Assembly: GCA_951812575.1 (NCBI GenBank)
Contig: OX638322.1
Location: 4,096,501-4,160,500 of the forward strand
Direction of reading: 5' to 3'
From: Candidatus Binatia bacterium
GTDB lineage: Bacteria; Desulfobacterota; Binatia; Bin18
DNA length: 64,000 nt
Shown here one piece after another: positions 43,750 to 51,954 of this stretch; the first letter of the stretch is position 1, and every line of letters begins with the position of its first letter. The notes beneath the pieces are model-generated. The model was not told the origin of the DNA. It ran no database searches and was given only the letters and a program-made list of their open reading frames with translations. Both the position numbers and the translations under genes were made by a program.

Positions 43750-44160
43750 TCACTCCCCTTCCATAGCATACAAAATAGGACAGCCGTCGATTGAGCCCTT
43801 ACCGTCACACAGAGCAGTCACGTGTGCCAAAGCGTCTCGCATTTCCGTGAGATGCAGAATCTTTGCCTCAATGTCTTCTAATTTCGCCTCCGCCCGGGCT
43901 TTAACCGCTGCGCGACTCGTCTTAGGATCTCTACGGAGAAAGAGCAAGTCCGAAATCTCATTCAGCGAAAAACCGAGTCTTTGGGTACGTTTAATAAAAC
44001 GGACCTGTTGGACGGCCGTCTCAGGATAGCGGCGATAGTTCGTCCTGCTCCGTGGCGGTTTGGGCAGAATTCCTCGCCGTTCATAATAGCGCAGGGTTTC
44101 GATATTCACCTCGGCCTGCTTTGCCACCTCGCCTATAGTTAATCCACTGATGCCTGTCAT
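43750..44160 (-). CDS. MerR-family metal-responsive regulator
   Basis: The protein has 136 residues from the ATG at 44160. The N-terminal winged helix reads LTIGEVAKQAEVNIETLRYY and ERRGILPKPPRSRTNYRRY, then QRLGFSLNEISDLLFL and a dimer helix (KLEDIEAKILHLTEMRDALA). The C-terminal loop CDGKGSIDGC has eight residues between Cys, as in mercury MerR; CueR has seven. The Cys at the start of the dimer helix of MerR/CueR is replaced (DPKTSRAAV). The metal is therefore not certain; the copA partner favours copper or silver. Confidence 0.88.
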   Translation of the reverse strand: MTGISGLTIGEVAKQAEVNIETLRYYERRGILPKPPRSRTNYRRYPETAVQQVRFIKRTQRLGFSLNEISDLLFLRRDPKTSRAAVKARAEAKLEDIEAKILHLTEMRDALAHVTALCDGKGSIDGCPILYAMEGE

Positions 44161-44181
44161 ACGGTTTCCTATCTGTACAAT

Positions 44182-44213
44182 ATCATACACCCCGGACCCA
44201 GGTACGGAGTCAA
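44182..44213 (-). promoter_or_regulatory. MerR-type promoter with 20-base spacer
   Basis: On the minus strand TTGACT (-35) and TATGAT (-10) are 20 bases apart. The over-long spacer, typical of MerR-activated promoters, contains CCGTAC-CTGG-GTCCGG, a near dyad matching the mercury operator pattern CCGTAC-N4-GTACGG. It lies 21 bases before the regulator's ATG and drives both the regulator and copA. Confidence 0.75.
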
Positions 44214-44292
44214 GACTGATTCAAACCTGCTGTTCGGAACACAAGAGATGGAAGTCTGGCAGAAGAGAGACGAAGAGCGTATCCTAGGCGCT

Positions 44293-44517
44293 ATGCGTCA
44301 AATTAAGGTCATTGTTGAGAAGAATTCGGATGGTTATATCGCGTACCCGCTGGGTGTCAAAGGAGTGGTTGTCGGACAAGGGAACAGCTATGAAGAGGCC
44401 CTCGCTGATGTCAAGTCAGCCATCCAGTTTCATATCGAGAGTTTTGGCAGTGAGGTCCTAGAGACAGACCCTCCCGTCCTGGAAGCGTTTATTGCTGAGG
44501 CAGGAGTCGAGATCTAA
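44293..44517 (+). CDS. hicB: HicB-type antitoxin
   Basis: The protein has 74 residues from the ATG at 44293. The partial RNase H-like HicB fold is seen as MRQIKVIVEKNSDGYIAYPL, GVKGVVVGQGNSYEEALADV, KSAIQFHIESFG. HicB antitoxins bind and silence HicA. It lacks the C-terminal DNA-binding domain that longer HicB proteins have. The stop and the next start overlap as TAATG, so the order is hicB then hicA, the reverse of the classical arrangement. Confidence 0.85.
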   Translation: MRQIKVIVEKNSDGYIAYPLGVKGVVVGQGNSYEEALADVKSAIQFHIESFGSEVLETDPPVLEAFIAEAGVEI

Positions 44518-44756
44518 TGCCGAAGTTCCCAGTCGACGCGTCAAAGCAGAAAGTTCTGAAAACCTTGGGATTACTGGGCTTTCACATTGTCCGAGAAAAA
44601 GAGCATATCTCCATGGTCCGCAATAATCCGGACGGCAGCGTAACCCCACTCACTATGCCGAACCACACGAAGATAAAATCTTCGACGCTACGACATATAT
44701 GCACACAGGCGAGAATATCTAGAGAAGAGTTTCTGGCTGCATATGAGGAAGCTTAA
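44517..44756 (+). CDS. hicA: HicA-type mRNA interferase toxin
   Basis: This 79-residue protein has a double-stranded RNA-binding-like fold. SKQKVLKTLGLLGFHIVREK and EHISMVRNNPDGSVTPLTMP carry the catalytic His region, then NHTKIKSSTLRHICTQARIS. HicA cleaves mRNA independently of ribosomes. The gene is coupled to hicB by a one-base stop/start overlap and ends just before the M20 amidohydrolase gene. Confidence 0.88.
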   Translation: MPKFPVDASKQKVLKTLGLLGFHIVREKEHISMVRNNPDGSVTPLTMPNHTKIKSSTLRHICTQARISREEFLAAYEEA

Positions 44757-44781
44757 AAAGGAACAATATAAGGAGAACCTT

Positions 44782-45963
44782 ATGGATGCGAAGTCCGGCG
44801 CGCAGGAACGATTCACCCAAGCTCAAGATGACCTGATTACCCTGAGCCATCGGATTCACGCCCATCCCGAGCTTGGCTTTGAGGAGGAGAAAGCCTGCGC
44901 CTGGATTTCAGAAACGCTCAGCAACGCCGGCTTTAGCGTAGAAACCGGTATTTGCGATATGCCAACCGCTTTTGTGGCCCGTGCCGGCAGCGGACCGTTG
45001 CATATTGCCATCTGCGCCGAATACGACTGCTTGCCCGGCATCGGGCATGCCTGTGGCCATAATATCATCGCCGCGTCTGCGGTGGGCGCGGGTATTGCGG
45101 CGGCTCAGGTCGCGGACGAGGTGGGCCTGAGCGTGAGTGTACTCGGCACCCCCGCCGAAGAGGCCGGGAACGCCGGGGGCAAGATTCTCCTCTTGGAACG
45201 CGGCGCATTCACAGATGCCCATGCCGCCATGATGGTCCATCCCGCCCCGATGGATGTGGTTGATCCCTCCATTATCGCCTGCTCCATGTTTCATGTGCGT
45301 TATACGGGCAAGGCGGCCCATGCTTCGGCTTTTCCCGAACACGGCATCAATGCGGCTGACGCCTTTACACTGGCCCAAACGGCTATCGGTCTGCTGCGCC
45401 AGCACATTCGCTCAACGGACCGCATCCACGGCATTATCACAAACGGTGGGGACGCCCCGAACATCATCCCCGCCCATACCGAAGCCAAATACATTGTCCG
45501 GGCCAAGACCCTGGACGAGTTGGATAGTATCAAAGAAAAAGTCCAGCGCTGTTTTGAAGCGGGCGCCCTGGCAACCGGGTCAACGCTCGAAATCGTCGGT
45601 GGAGACAAGCCCTATGCGGAGCACCGCTCCGATATGGAGATCGCGCAGTTCTACCAGCGCAACGCGGAAGCACTCGGGCGCGTTTTCCCAGAGCGTGGCC
45701 CGGCAATCGAGCGCGCGGCTGGCTCAACGGACATGGGCAATGTGTCTTTGGCCCTGCCCTCGATCCACCCGTTTATCGGGATTGACTCGTTGCCTGCCGT
45801 GAATCACCAACCCGAATTCACCGCGCACTGTGTGACTCAGGCCGCGGACAAAGCCTTAATCGACGGCGCCCTCTCCATGGCCTGGACGGCCATTGATATG
45901 GCGACAGATAAGCAGATACGTGACCGACTGATACAGCGGAAAGCCTCCGAGGTGACCGCCTAG
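44782..45963 (+). CDS. M20-family amidohydrolase (paralogue 1)
   Basis: The protein has 393 residues from the ATG at 44782 (AGGAGAA upstream). The M20D aminoacylase/AbgB-type order is clear: LSHRIHAHPELGFEEEKACA, CAEYDCLPGIGHACGHNIIA with metal ligands, VLGTPAEEAGNAGGKILLLE, MVHPAPMDVVDPS, and ALPSIHPFIGIDSLPAVNHQ. Members hydrolyse N-acyl or amide bonds such as p-aminobenzoyl-glutamate. It is very similar to the protein at 46502-47677, clearly a duplicate. Confidence 0.92.
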   Translation: MDAKSGAQERFTQAQDDLITLSHRIHAHPELGFEEEKACAWISETLSNAGFSVETGICDMPTAFVARAGSGPLHIAICAEYDCLPGIGHACGHNIIAASAVGAGIAAAQVADEVGLSVSVLGTPAEEAGNAGGKILLLERGAFTDAHAAMMVHPAPMDVVDPSIIACSMFHVRYTGKAAHASAFPEHGINAADAFTLAQTAIGLLRQHIRSTDRIHGIITNGGDAPNIIPAHTEAKYIVRAKTLDELDSIKEKVQRCFEAGALATGSTLEIVGGDKPYAEHRSDMEIAQFYQRNAEALGRVFPERGPAIERAAGSTDMGNVSLALPSIHPFIGIDSLPAVNHQPEFTAHCVTQAADKALIDGALSMAWTAIDMATDKQIRDRLIQRKASEVTA

Positions 45964-45967
45964 GGCA

Positions 45968-46360
45968 TCATCCGCCCAGGATGGCAAAGCCCAGTAGCGC
46001 CACGGCAAAGTAGGCGGCGATCACTGCCGCGCCGGCGTAATCTTGGGCCAGGCGTTGGCCGAAGAACAGACACAGCAACGAGACGGTTGCGAACACCAGC
46101 CCCCACACGGCCAGGCCCGTCCCCATACCGAGCAGGATCATCAGCGCGCCAAGGCCGCTCAACACGCCGGCCAGCGATTCAAGGACCGTAATAGTCCAGA
46201 ACATCGCCGGAACCATGCTGGCCAGCGGACTATTGGAAAAATGTCCGCTGAAAAACTCGATATTCCCCGCGCTATCAACCCACTTGTCTGCGGCTGATTG
46301 TAAAAAAGCGATGGCAAAAAAGACCGAAACAGCGAGTTGTCCACACCAGACAGTATCCAT
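45968..46360 (-). CDS. DoxX-like membrane protein
   Basis: This 130-residue protein has four hydrophobic helices (QLAVSVFFAIAFLQSAADKW, LESLAGVLSGLGALMILLGM, LAVWGLVFATVSLLCLFFGQ, AVIAAYFAVALLGFAILGG). Size and the FLQSAADKW motif after helix 1 fit DoxX/DoxD-related proteins. AGGAGG precedes the ATG at 46360. It is inserted on the opposite strand between two M20 paralogues and meets the first one tail to tail, with four bases between stops. The function is unknown. Confidence 0.75.
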   Translation of the reverse strand: MDTVWCGQLAVSVFFAIAFLQSAADKWVDSAGNIEFFSGHFSNSPLASMVPAMFWTITVLESLAGVLSGLGALMILLGMGTGLAVWGLVFATVSLLCLFFGQRLAQDYAGAAVIAAYFAVALLGFAILGG

Positions 46361-46501
46361 ACGCAATCCTCCTTCTTCTCTCTCGCTCTCACAGGCACCT
46401 TGCCTTCATGTACCACGTTCTTTCATCGATTTGGAAGGATATTTTCTCCTGGACGCCGCAGAAGAGCATATGGTAAGGCAGAGAGAGAAAAAGGAGTGCC
46501 T

Positions 46502-47677
46502 ATGGATGCCAAGGCTGGAGCCCAGGAACGGTTTGACCAGTCCCGAGACAAGATCATTGCCCTGAGCCACCGGATTCACGCCAATCCGGAAATCGGCTTT
46601 GAAGAAGAGCAGGCGGCCCGCTGGCTGGCGGAAACGCTGACCGACGCGGGCTTCTCGGTTGAAACGGGCATCTGCGATCTTCCCACCGCGTTCATCGCCC
46701 GGGCCGGGAGCGGACCGCTGCATATCGGCCTCTGTGCGGAATATGACAGCCTGCCTGGAATCGGCCATGCCTGTGGTCATAATATTATTGCCGCGGCGTC
46801 GGTTGGGGCCGGGATTGCCGCGGCAAAAATTGCGGACGAGGTGGGGCTGACCGTGAGCGTGATCGGCACCCCGGCAGAAGAAGTGTGTGACGCCGGGGGA
46901 AAAATTCTCCTGCTCGAACGCGGCGCGTTTGAGGGCATGCACGCGGCGATGATGGTCCATCCCGCGCCGAAGGACGTGGTCGAATTCCCCATTATCGCCG
47001 CCTCCATGTTCGAGGTCTGCTACCACGGCAAAGAAGCGCACGCCTCAGCCTTCCCCGAACGCGGCATTAACGCTGCGGATGCCCTGACCGTCGCCCAAAC
47101 GGCTATTGGCCTGCTCCGCCAACATATCCGCTCCACCGATCGGATCCATGGCATGATTACCAAAGGGGGCGACGCGCCCAACATCGTCCCGGCCCACACG
47201 GTGGCAAAGTATATCGTTCGGGCGAATACCCTAGGGGACCTCGACGAGATCAAACAGAAGGTTGTCAGGTGCTTTGAAGCCGGCGCGCTGGCAACCGGCT
47301 CCAAGCTCGAAATACACGGCGGTGAAAAACCGTATGCGGAGATGCTACACGACCCGGATATGGCCGCGGCCTATCGCCGGAATGCCGAGGCTCTGGGACG
47401 GGTTTTTCCAACCGTTGATACGTCTCTCAAACGGGCGGCGGGCTCAACAGACATGGGCAATGTCTCTCTTGCGATGCCTGCCATTCACCCCGCCATTGGC
47501 ATTGATTCGCTGCCGGCCGTTAACCATCAGCCCGAGTTTACCGCTCACTGTGTAACCGAAGCTGCGGATAAGGCCATTATTGACGGAGCCCTGTCACTGG
47601 CCTGGACCGCAGTTGATATGGCGACAGACGCGGCGGTCCGAGAGCGGCTCTTGGACCGCATTATGAAGGTTGAGTGA
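46502..47677 (+). CDS. M20-family amidohydrolase (paralogue 2)
   Basis: The protein has 391 residues. The start is the ATG at 46502, giving the same N-terminus (MDAKAGAQERF) as paralogue 1; a longer frame from 46337 is discounted. Shared blocks include GIGHACGHNIIAA, IGTPAEEVCDAGGKILLLER, HAAMMVHPAPKDVVEFP and STDRIHGMITKGGDAPNIVP. All metal ligands are kept, so both copies look active. The small differences around MVHPAPKD and the dimer lid may alter substrate. Confidence 0.92.
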   Translation: MDAKAGAQERFDQSRDKIIALSHRIHANPEIGFEEEQAARWLAETLTDAGFSVETGICDLPTAFIARAGSGPLHIGLCAEYDSLPGIGHACGHNIIAAASVGAGIAAAKIADEVGLTVSVIGTPAEEVCDAGGKILLLERGAFEGMHAAMMVHPAPKDVVEFPIIAASMFEVCYHGKEAHASAFPERGINAADALTVAQTAIGLLRQHIRSTDRIHGMITKGGDAPNIVPAHTVAKYIVRANTLGDLDEIKQKVVRCFEAGALATGSKLEIHGGEKPYAEMLHDPDMAAAYRRNAEALGRVFPTVDTSLKRAAGSTDMGNVSLAMPAIHPAIGIDSLPAVNHQPEFTAHCVTEAADKAIIDGALSLAWTAVDMATDAAVRERLLDRIMKVE

Positions 47678-47708
47678 GGTCGCCTGCCTGAGGCCCCTGC
47701 CCTACGTG

Positions 47709-48539
47709 CTAAATGCTTGCCGGCGTCACCGCCAGACCGGGGGTATCCACCCGGGTGCGGAAAATCGTTCCCTTCCGGTCCGGGTCTTCGGTATTGTCGG
47801 CCGTCACAATATACAGATCGCGCCGCTCCGCACCGCCGAAACATAAACTCGTGACCGCCTTGGCCGGCACCTCAATCTTCCGGTCTTCCTTGCCCTCAGG
47901 CGTGTAGCGCTGGGCGCAGCCACCACCGTAGACAGCGACCCACACGCAGCCGTCTTCATCAACCGCCAGGCCGTCGGGCACCCAATCAGCGGGCAGACTG
48001 GCCAGAACGCGGCGGTTCGTCATCGACCCGTCCGCCGCCACATCGTGCAGGATAATATGCCGTGGCACGCTGTCCGAATGGTAGAGCTTGCTCCCGTCCG
48101 GCGAGAAGCCAATGCCGTTGGTGATGCCAACATCGCCGTACAGGAGGGCCGCCGAGTCCTCGCCCGCCAGCCGCCACAGCTCCCCAGGGACCTGAACCTT
48201 AAGCTTGAAGGGATCGGAGCGCAGCGAGCCGACCAGGACACGGCCCTGGGAATCCGTGAAGAGATCGTTAAAGCCGGGAATATCGTCGCGCTGGAACAGG
48301 ATGCGCGTCGTGCCGTCTTTGACGTGACACACGTTCTTGCCGGAGATGACCAGGCCACCAGCCGCATGCAGGGCGATGCCACCAACCCCGCGCCGGCGCG
48401 GGACAACTGTCGATATCTCTCCATTTGGTGCACGGCAGTACACCCCGCCGTTGGTCACATCGCTGAAGTAGAGATTGTCCGCGCCGTCTACTCGTGGACC
48501 TTCAAGCAGTCCATATCCAGAAGCCATGGTTTCAAGCAT
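47709..48539 (-). CDS. SMP-30/gluconolactonase family protein (second)
   Basis: The protein is a 276-residue propeller. Family marks: SGYGLLEGPRVDGADNLYFS with the ligand Glu, GVGGIALHAAGGLVISGKNV, NDLFTDSQGRVLVGSL, GITNGIGFSPDGSKLYHSDS with Asn/Asp ligands, and WVPDGLAVDEDGCVWVAVYG. It is more similar to sugar-lactone hydrolases than to the copy at 4550, but the substrate is open. It converges with the M20 gene, 31 bases apart. Confidence 0.88.
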   Translation of the reverse strand: MLETMASGYGLLEGPRVDGADNLYFSDVTNGGVYCRAPNGEISTVVPRRRGVGGIALHAAGGLVISGKNVCHVKDGTTRILFQRDDIPGFNDLFTDSQGRVLVGSLRSDPFKLKVQVPGELWRLAGEDSAALLYGDVGITNGIGFSPDGSKLYHSDSVPRHIILHDVAADGSMTNRRVLASLPADWVPDGLAVDEDGCVWVAVYGGGCAQRYTPEGKEDRKIEVPAKAVTSLCFGGAERRDLYIVTADNTEDPDRKGTIFRTRVDTPGLAVTPASI

Positions 48540-48956
48540 GCTCTCCCCTTTTCTTTGACGCTGATACGGTCATCAATCCAGGCCATAGACTTTGGCAACG
48601 CTGTCACCCAGCAAATTCTTTCGGGTCCATCGTCCCAAAGGGTGCCGCTTCGGCACCTGCCCGGAGTCGTCCACAAGCTACAAGATGACTCTCGACTGTC
48701 AAGGGTGAAGGCTGGGGGGGTAGTGGTTCAGTTTCAAATCGCTCTTGACCTCTGAGGGGGAGCGCCCCCCTCCCTGGCCCCCCCTCAGAGGGGGGAGGGA
48801 AAATCTGCTCCCTCTCCCCTGGAGGGAGAGGGCTGGGGTGAGAGGGAACAAGCAAACTGAACCACGACCGGCCGGGGTACAGGCTTGCGCGGAGTCGTCC
48901 GACAAGACTATAGAGCAGGAAAGGAATGTTACTGCTTTACCATCAAGGAGGGGACT
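48540..48956. other. Intergenic region with hairpin repeats
   Basis: No gene was found. A large G-rich inverted repeat (CTCTGAGGGGG near 48750 and CCCCCCTCAGAG near 48780) precedes a copy of the dispersed palindrome (48808-48846). The ribosome site of ilvD, AAGGAGGGG, is at its right end. Confidence 0.6.
48808..48846. repeat. Dispersed palindromic repeat, copy 3
   Basis: CTCCCTCTCCCCTGGAGGGA continues with GAGGGCTGGGGTGAGAGGG. It is the same element as the other five copies, here between the SMP-30 gene and ilvD. Confidence 0.8.
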
Positions 48957-50642
48957 ATGGCGTTCAATCCCAAACACTCCAGCCACATCATTACCGAGGG
49001 CCGCGACCGCGCCGGGGCGCGCTCCATGTTCAAGGCTATCGGCTTTACGGACGACGATCTGGCCAAACCGCTGGTCGGCGTGGCGCATACCTGGATTGAG
49101 ACTATGCCGTGCAACTTCAATCAGCGCCGGCTGGCCGACAAGGTCAAGCAGGGCGTACGGGAGGCTGGCGGCACCCCCATGGAGATCAATACCATCTCCA
49201 TCAGCGACGCCGTCACCATGGGGACGGAGGGCATGAAAGCCTCCCTCGTCAGCCGCGAAGTCATTGCCGACTCGATCGAGCTGGTCGGTCGGGGCTATAT
49301 GTTTGACGCCATGGTCGTTATCGTGGGCTGTGACAAGACCATTCCCGCCGGTGCCCTCGCCCTGGCCCGCCTCAATGTTCCAGGGCTGCTGTTGTATGGC
49401 GGTTCGATCGCACCCGGCCGCTTTCAGGACAAAGACGTGACCATTCAGGACGTGTTCGAGGCCATTGGGGCCAATGCCGCCGGACGCATGAGCGACACTG
49501 ATCTCAAACATATCGAAGACTTCGCCTGTCCGGGAGCCGGGGCCTGTGGCGGACAGTATACGGCCAACACCATGGCCACCGTCATGGAATTCATCGGCCT
49601 GTCGCCCATGGGTACGGGCAGCGTGCCGGCGACCGCTACGCGCAAAGACGCGGTCGCAGTCCAGTGCGGGCAGCGCGTGATGGACCTGCTCAACAAGAAT
49701 CTCCGGCCGCTGGACATCTTGACCCGTCAGGCGTTTGAGAACGCCATTGCCTGTGTGGCTGCAACCGGCGGATCAACCAACGCGGTATTGCATTTACTGG
49801 CAATGGCGCGGGAAGCCGGTATTCCGCTCGCTATCGACGATTTTGATGCGGTCAGTCGCCGTACCCCGCTTATTGCCGACCTCAAACCCGGCGGGAAATA
49901 TGTAGCCACTGACGTGGATAAAGCCGGCGGCATCCAACTGATTGCCCAGCGCCTGGTTGACGGTGGACTCGTTGACGGCGGGCAACTGAACGCCAGCGGG
50001 GAAACCCTTGCGGTTGAGGCGGCAAAGGCCGTTGAAACCCCTGGCCAGGACGTCATTCTGCCGCTGGCCCAGCCGCTCAAAGACACCGGCGGTCTGGTTA
50101 TTCTGCGGGGCAATCTCGCGCCTGACGGCTGTGTCATCAAGGTCGCCGGGCATGAGCGCCCGTATCACCGCGGACCGGCCCGGCTCTTCGAGTGTGAGGA
50201 AGACGCTATGGCCGCAGTCACGCAACGGCGCATCAAGGCGGGTGATGTCGTGGTCATTCGTTATGAAGGTCCGAGGGGCGGGCCGGGCATGCGAGAGATG
50301 TTAGGCGTGACTGCGGCCATCGTGGGTGAAGGGCTCGGCGACTCCGTGTCCTTAATCACGGACGGACGCTTCAGCGGGGCGACGCGCGGCCTCATGGCCG
50401 GTCATATTGCGCCGGAAGCCGCGGTTGGCGGCCCGATTGCCATTCTCCGGGAAGGCGACATTGTAGTGGTCGATATTGAAAATCGTCAGCTCAATGTTGA
50501 GTTGAGCGATGCCGAAATACAAACCCGCTTGTCTGCCTGGCAACCGCCGGCCCCGCGTTATACCGCCGGCGTGTTCGCCAAGTATGCGGCCCAGGTCACC
50601 TCTGCCTCCGAGGGCGCGGTGACCCAGCCGGGCAATAGTTGA
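48957..50642 (+). CDS. ilvD: Dihydroxy-acid dehydratase
   Basis: The 561-residue IlvD/Edd enzyme dehydrates dihydroxy acids in isoleucine and valine synthesis. It has the Cys ligands of its Fe-S cluster (VIVGCDKTIPAG, DFACPGAGACGGQYTANTMA), the NTISISDAVTMGTEGM stretch, TGGSTNAVLHLLAMA, RYEGPRGGPGMREM and TDGRFSGATRGLMAGHIAPE. The ATG at 48957 follows AAGGAGGGG. The last 95 bases, from codon 533 past the stop, are repeated beyond the hicAB cassette at 51403-51497, so the present 3' end may have arrived with that cassette. Confidence 0.95.
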   Translation: MAFNPKHSSHIITEGRDRAGARSMFKAIGFTDDDLAKPLVGVAHTWIETMPCNFNQRRLADKVKQGVREAGGTPMEINTISISDAVTMGTEGMKASLVSREVIADSIELVGRGYMFDAMVVIVGCDKTIPAGALALARLNVPGLLLYGGSIAPGRFQDKDVTIQDVFEAIGANAAGRMSDTDLKHIEDFACPGAGACGGQYTANTMATVMEFIGLSPMGTGSVPATATRKDAVAVQCGQRVMDLLNKNLRPLDILTRQAFENAIACVAATGGSTNAVLHLLAMAREAGIPLAIDDFDAVSRRTPLIADLKPGGKYVATDVDKAGGIQLIAQRLVDGGLVDGGQLNASGETLAVEAAKAVETPGQDVILPLAQPLKDTGGLVILRGNLAPDGCVIKVAGHERPYHRGPARLFECEEDAMAAVTQRRIKAGDVVVIRYEGPRGGPGMREMLGVTAAIVGEGLGDSVSLITDGRFSGATRGLMAGHIAPEAAVGGPIAILREGDIVVVDIENRQLNVELSDAEIQTRLSAWQPPAPRYTAGVFAKYAAQVTSASEGAVTQPGNS

Positions 50643-50649
50643 TACAAGA
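50555..50649 (+). repeat. Direct repeat A, the ilvD 3' end
   Basis: These 95 bases match 51403-51497 at 91 positions. They cover the last codons and stop of ilvD. The four differences are all silent in the ilvD frame (TAT/TAC, GCG/GCA, AGT/AGC, stop TGA/TAA) except one in the same stop context. Confidence 0.85.
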
Positions 50650-50704
50650 ACTGACCAGAGCAGACACATCTGACACCATCTTGTACACTTATGTACGGTA
50701 GAGC

Positions 50705-50926
50705 ATGACTGGCGAAGAGTTTATTCGGCGCATCAGAAGGCTTGGCCGAGATCGTGGAATCGCGGTTCGCTTTGAGAGTCGAAGGGGAAAGGGAAGTCAC
50801 GGACGGCTCTATTACGGGGAGCACTTCACCACGGTCAAGGATCGCCGGAAAGAGATGAGCCCCGGCCTGCTTGTCTCGATGCTTTCACAACTCGGCTTGT
50901 CTCGTAAGGATATCCGACGCAACTAG
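50705..50926 (+). CDS. hicA: HicA-like toxin (cassette)
   Basis: This 73-residue protein has the HicA core: EEFIRRIRRLGRDRGIAV, RRGKGSHGRLYYGEHFTTV with the catalytic His, and SPGLLVSMLSQLGLSRKDI. It lies 62 bases after ilvD and 34 bases before the hicB gene, in classical toxin-antitoxin order. Both genes lie inside a 753-base insert bounded by copies of the ilvD 3' end. Confidence 0.88.
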   Translation: MTGEEFIRRIRRLGRDRGIAVRFESRRGKGSHGRLYYGEHFTTVKDRRKEMSPGLLVSMLSQLGLSRKDIRRN

Positions 50927-50960
50927 GGCCATTACGCGAGAAGAGAAAAGAGTAAGGATC

Positions 50961-51398
50961 ATGGCGAAATCTCTGCGACTGGCTTATCCGGCCAAATTGG
51001 AGACGCAGGGCGACGGCACCCTGCTCGTGTCGTTTCCCGACATTCCAGAGGCACTGACCGAGGGCGCGACTCGTACCGAGGCATTGACCGAGGCTGCGGA
51101 TTGTCTCGTTGCGGCGCTCGGCGGCTACGTGAACGATGGGCGCGATATTCCGCTCCCGTCTCCAGCCCGTAGCCGTCCGCTTGTCGAGCTTCCAGCACTG
51201 GTAGCGGCCAAGCTCGCCCTCTATCGGACCATGCACGAACAACAGATTGGAAACGTGACACTGGCCAAGCGACTCGGAACCGTAGAGGGGACGGTCCGAC
51301 GTCTACTCGACCTAGACCATCGTTCGCATATTGGCCAAGTCGAAGCGGCCCTCAAAGCACTCGGGCAACGCTTAGTAGTAGAGGCAAGAGCCGCCTAG
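50961..51398 (+). CDS. hicB: HicB-like antitoxin (cassette)
   Basis: The protein has 145 residues from the ATG at 50961. The HicB fold is visible: YPAKLETQGDGTLLVSFPDI, PEALTEGATRTEALTEAADC, LVAALGGYVNDGRDIPLPSP. A C-terminal helix-turn-helix follows (NVTLAKRLGTVEGTVRRLLD, HIGQVEAALKALGQRLVVEA) that should bind its own promoter. It is longer than the HicB at 44293, which lacks this domain. Confidence 0.88.
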   Translation: MAKSLRLAYPAKLETQGDGTLLVSFPDIPEALTEGATRTEALTEAADCLVAALGGYVNDGRDIPLPSPARSRPLVELPALVAAKLALYRTMHEQQIGNVTLAKRLGTVEGTVRRLLDLDHRSHIGQVEAALKALGQRLVVEARAA

Positions 51399-51402
51399 TC
51401 CA

Positions 51403-51497
51403 GCGTTACACCGCCGGCGTGTTCGCCAAGTATGCGGCCCAGGTCACCTCTGCCTCCGAGGGCGCAGTGACCCAGCCGGGCAATAGCTAATACAAGA
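51403..51497 (+). repeat. Direct repeat B, displaced ilvD 3' end
   Basis: This second copy of the ilvD terminal segment starts four bases after hicB and has no ilvD body before it. Its frame still ends in a proper stop. It probably marks the right boundary of an integrated cassette. Confidence 0.85.
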
Positions 51498-51611
51498 GAT
51501 TCAAGCGGAGGCCGCCTGGCAACGCTCGAAATTCGACAGTTTTTAGCAAGTTAAATCAGTAGAGACATAAATGCGCTTGCTGATTAGAGCATCAGACGCA
51601 AGGAATTTACC

Positions 51612-51908
51612 GTGAACGAGCTCATAGAGTCTTTGCCATATTGTTTACAATTAGCACTTTTATTTGGACCCGCCATAAGTGCTTTTATTGCTGCAGTCGC
51701 ATTATCACTTAACGTTCACCAAACTAAATTAAACAATAAATTGAATAGGGCGAAAATGAATGACTCTGAAATAAGAAGATATTTGTCTTTCATCAAAGAT
51801 GAGTGGATACCAACTTTGGGCATAAAGGACCATCCGTATTTAGCGTTACAGTCGCTAGCTGGAACCTTGCGCGGCCTCAGGCAGGTGGGCTATAAGGAGG
51901 CATCTTAA
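51612..51908 (+). CDS. Small hypothetical membrane protein, A+T-rich
   Basis: The protein has 98 residues with a GTG start and AAGGAA upstream. One hydrophobic helix (LALLFGPAISAFIAAVALSL) is followed by a polar, Asn/Lys-rich part and an amphipathic C-terminus (LQSLAGTLRGLRQVGYKEA). Base composition is visibly more A+T-rich than the surroundings, suggesting foreign origin. No homologue is recognised. It sits just outside direct repeat B. Confidence 0.5.
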   Translation: MNELIESLPYCLQLALLFGPAISAFIAAVALSLNVHQTKLNNKLNRAKMNDSEIRRYLSFIKDEWIPTLGIKDHPYLALQSLAGTLRGLRQVGYKEAS

Positions 51909-51954
51909 CTCTGACCAGCATCGGTATGACGATGCACAGCAAAGGAGGTTGTAT

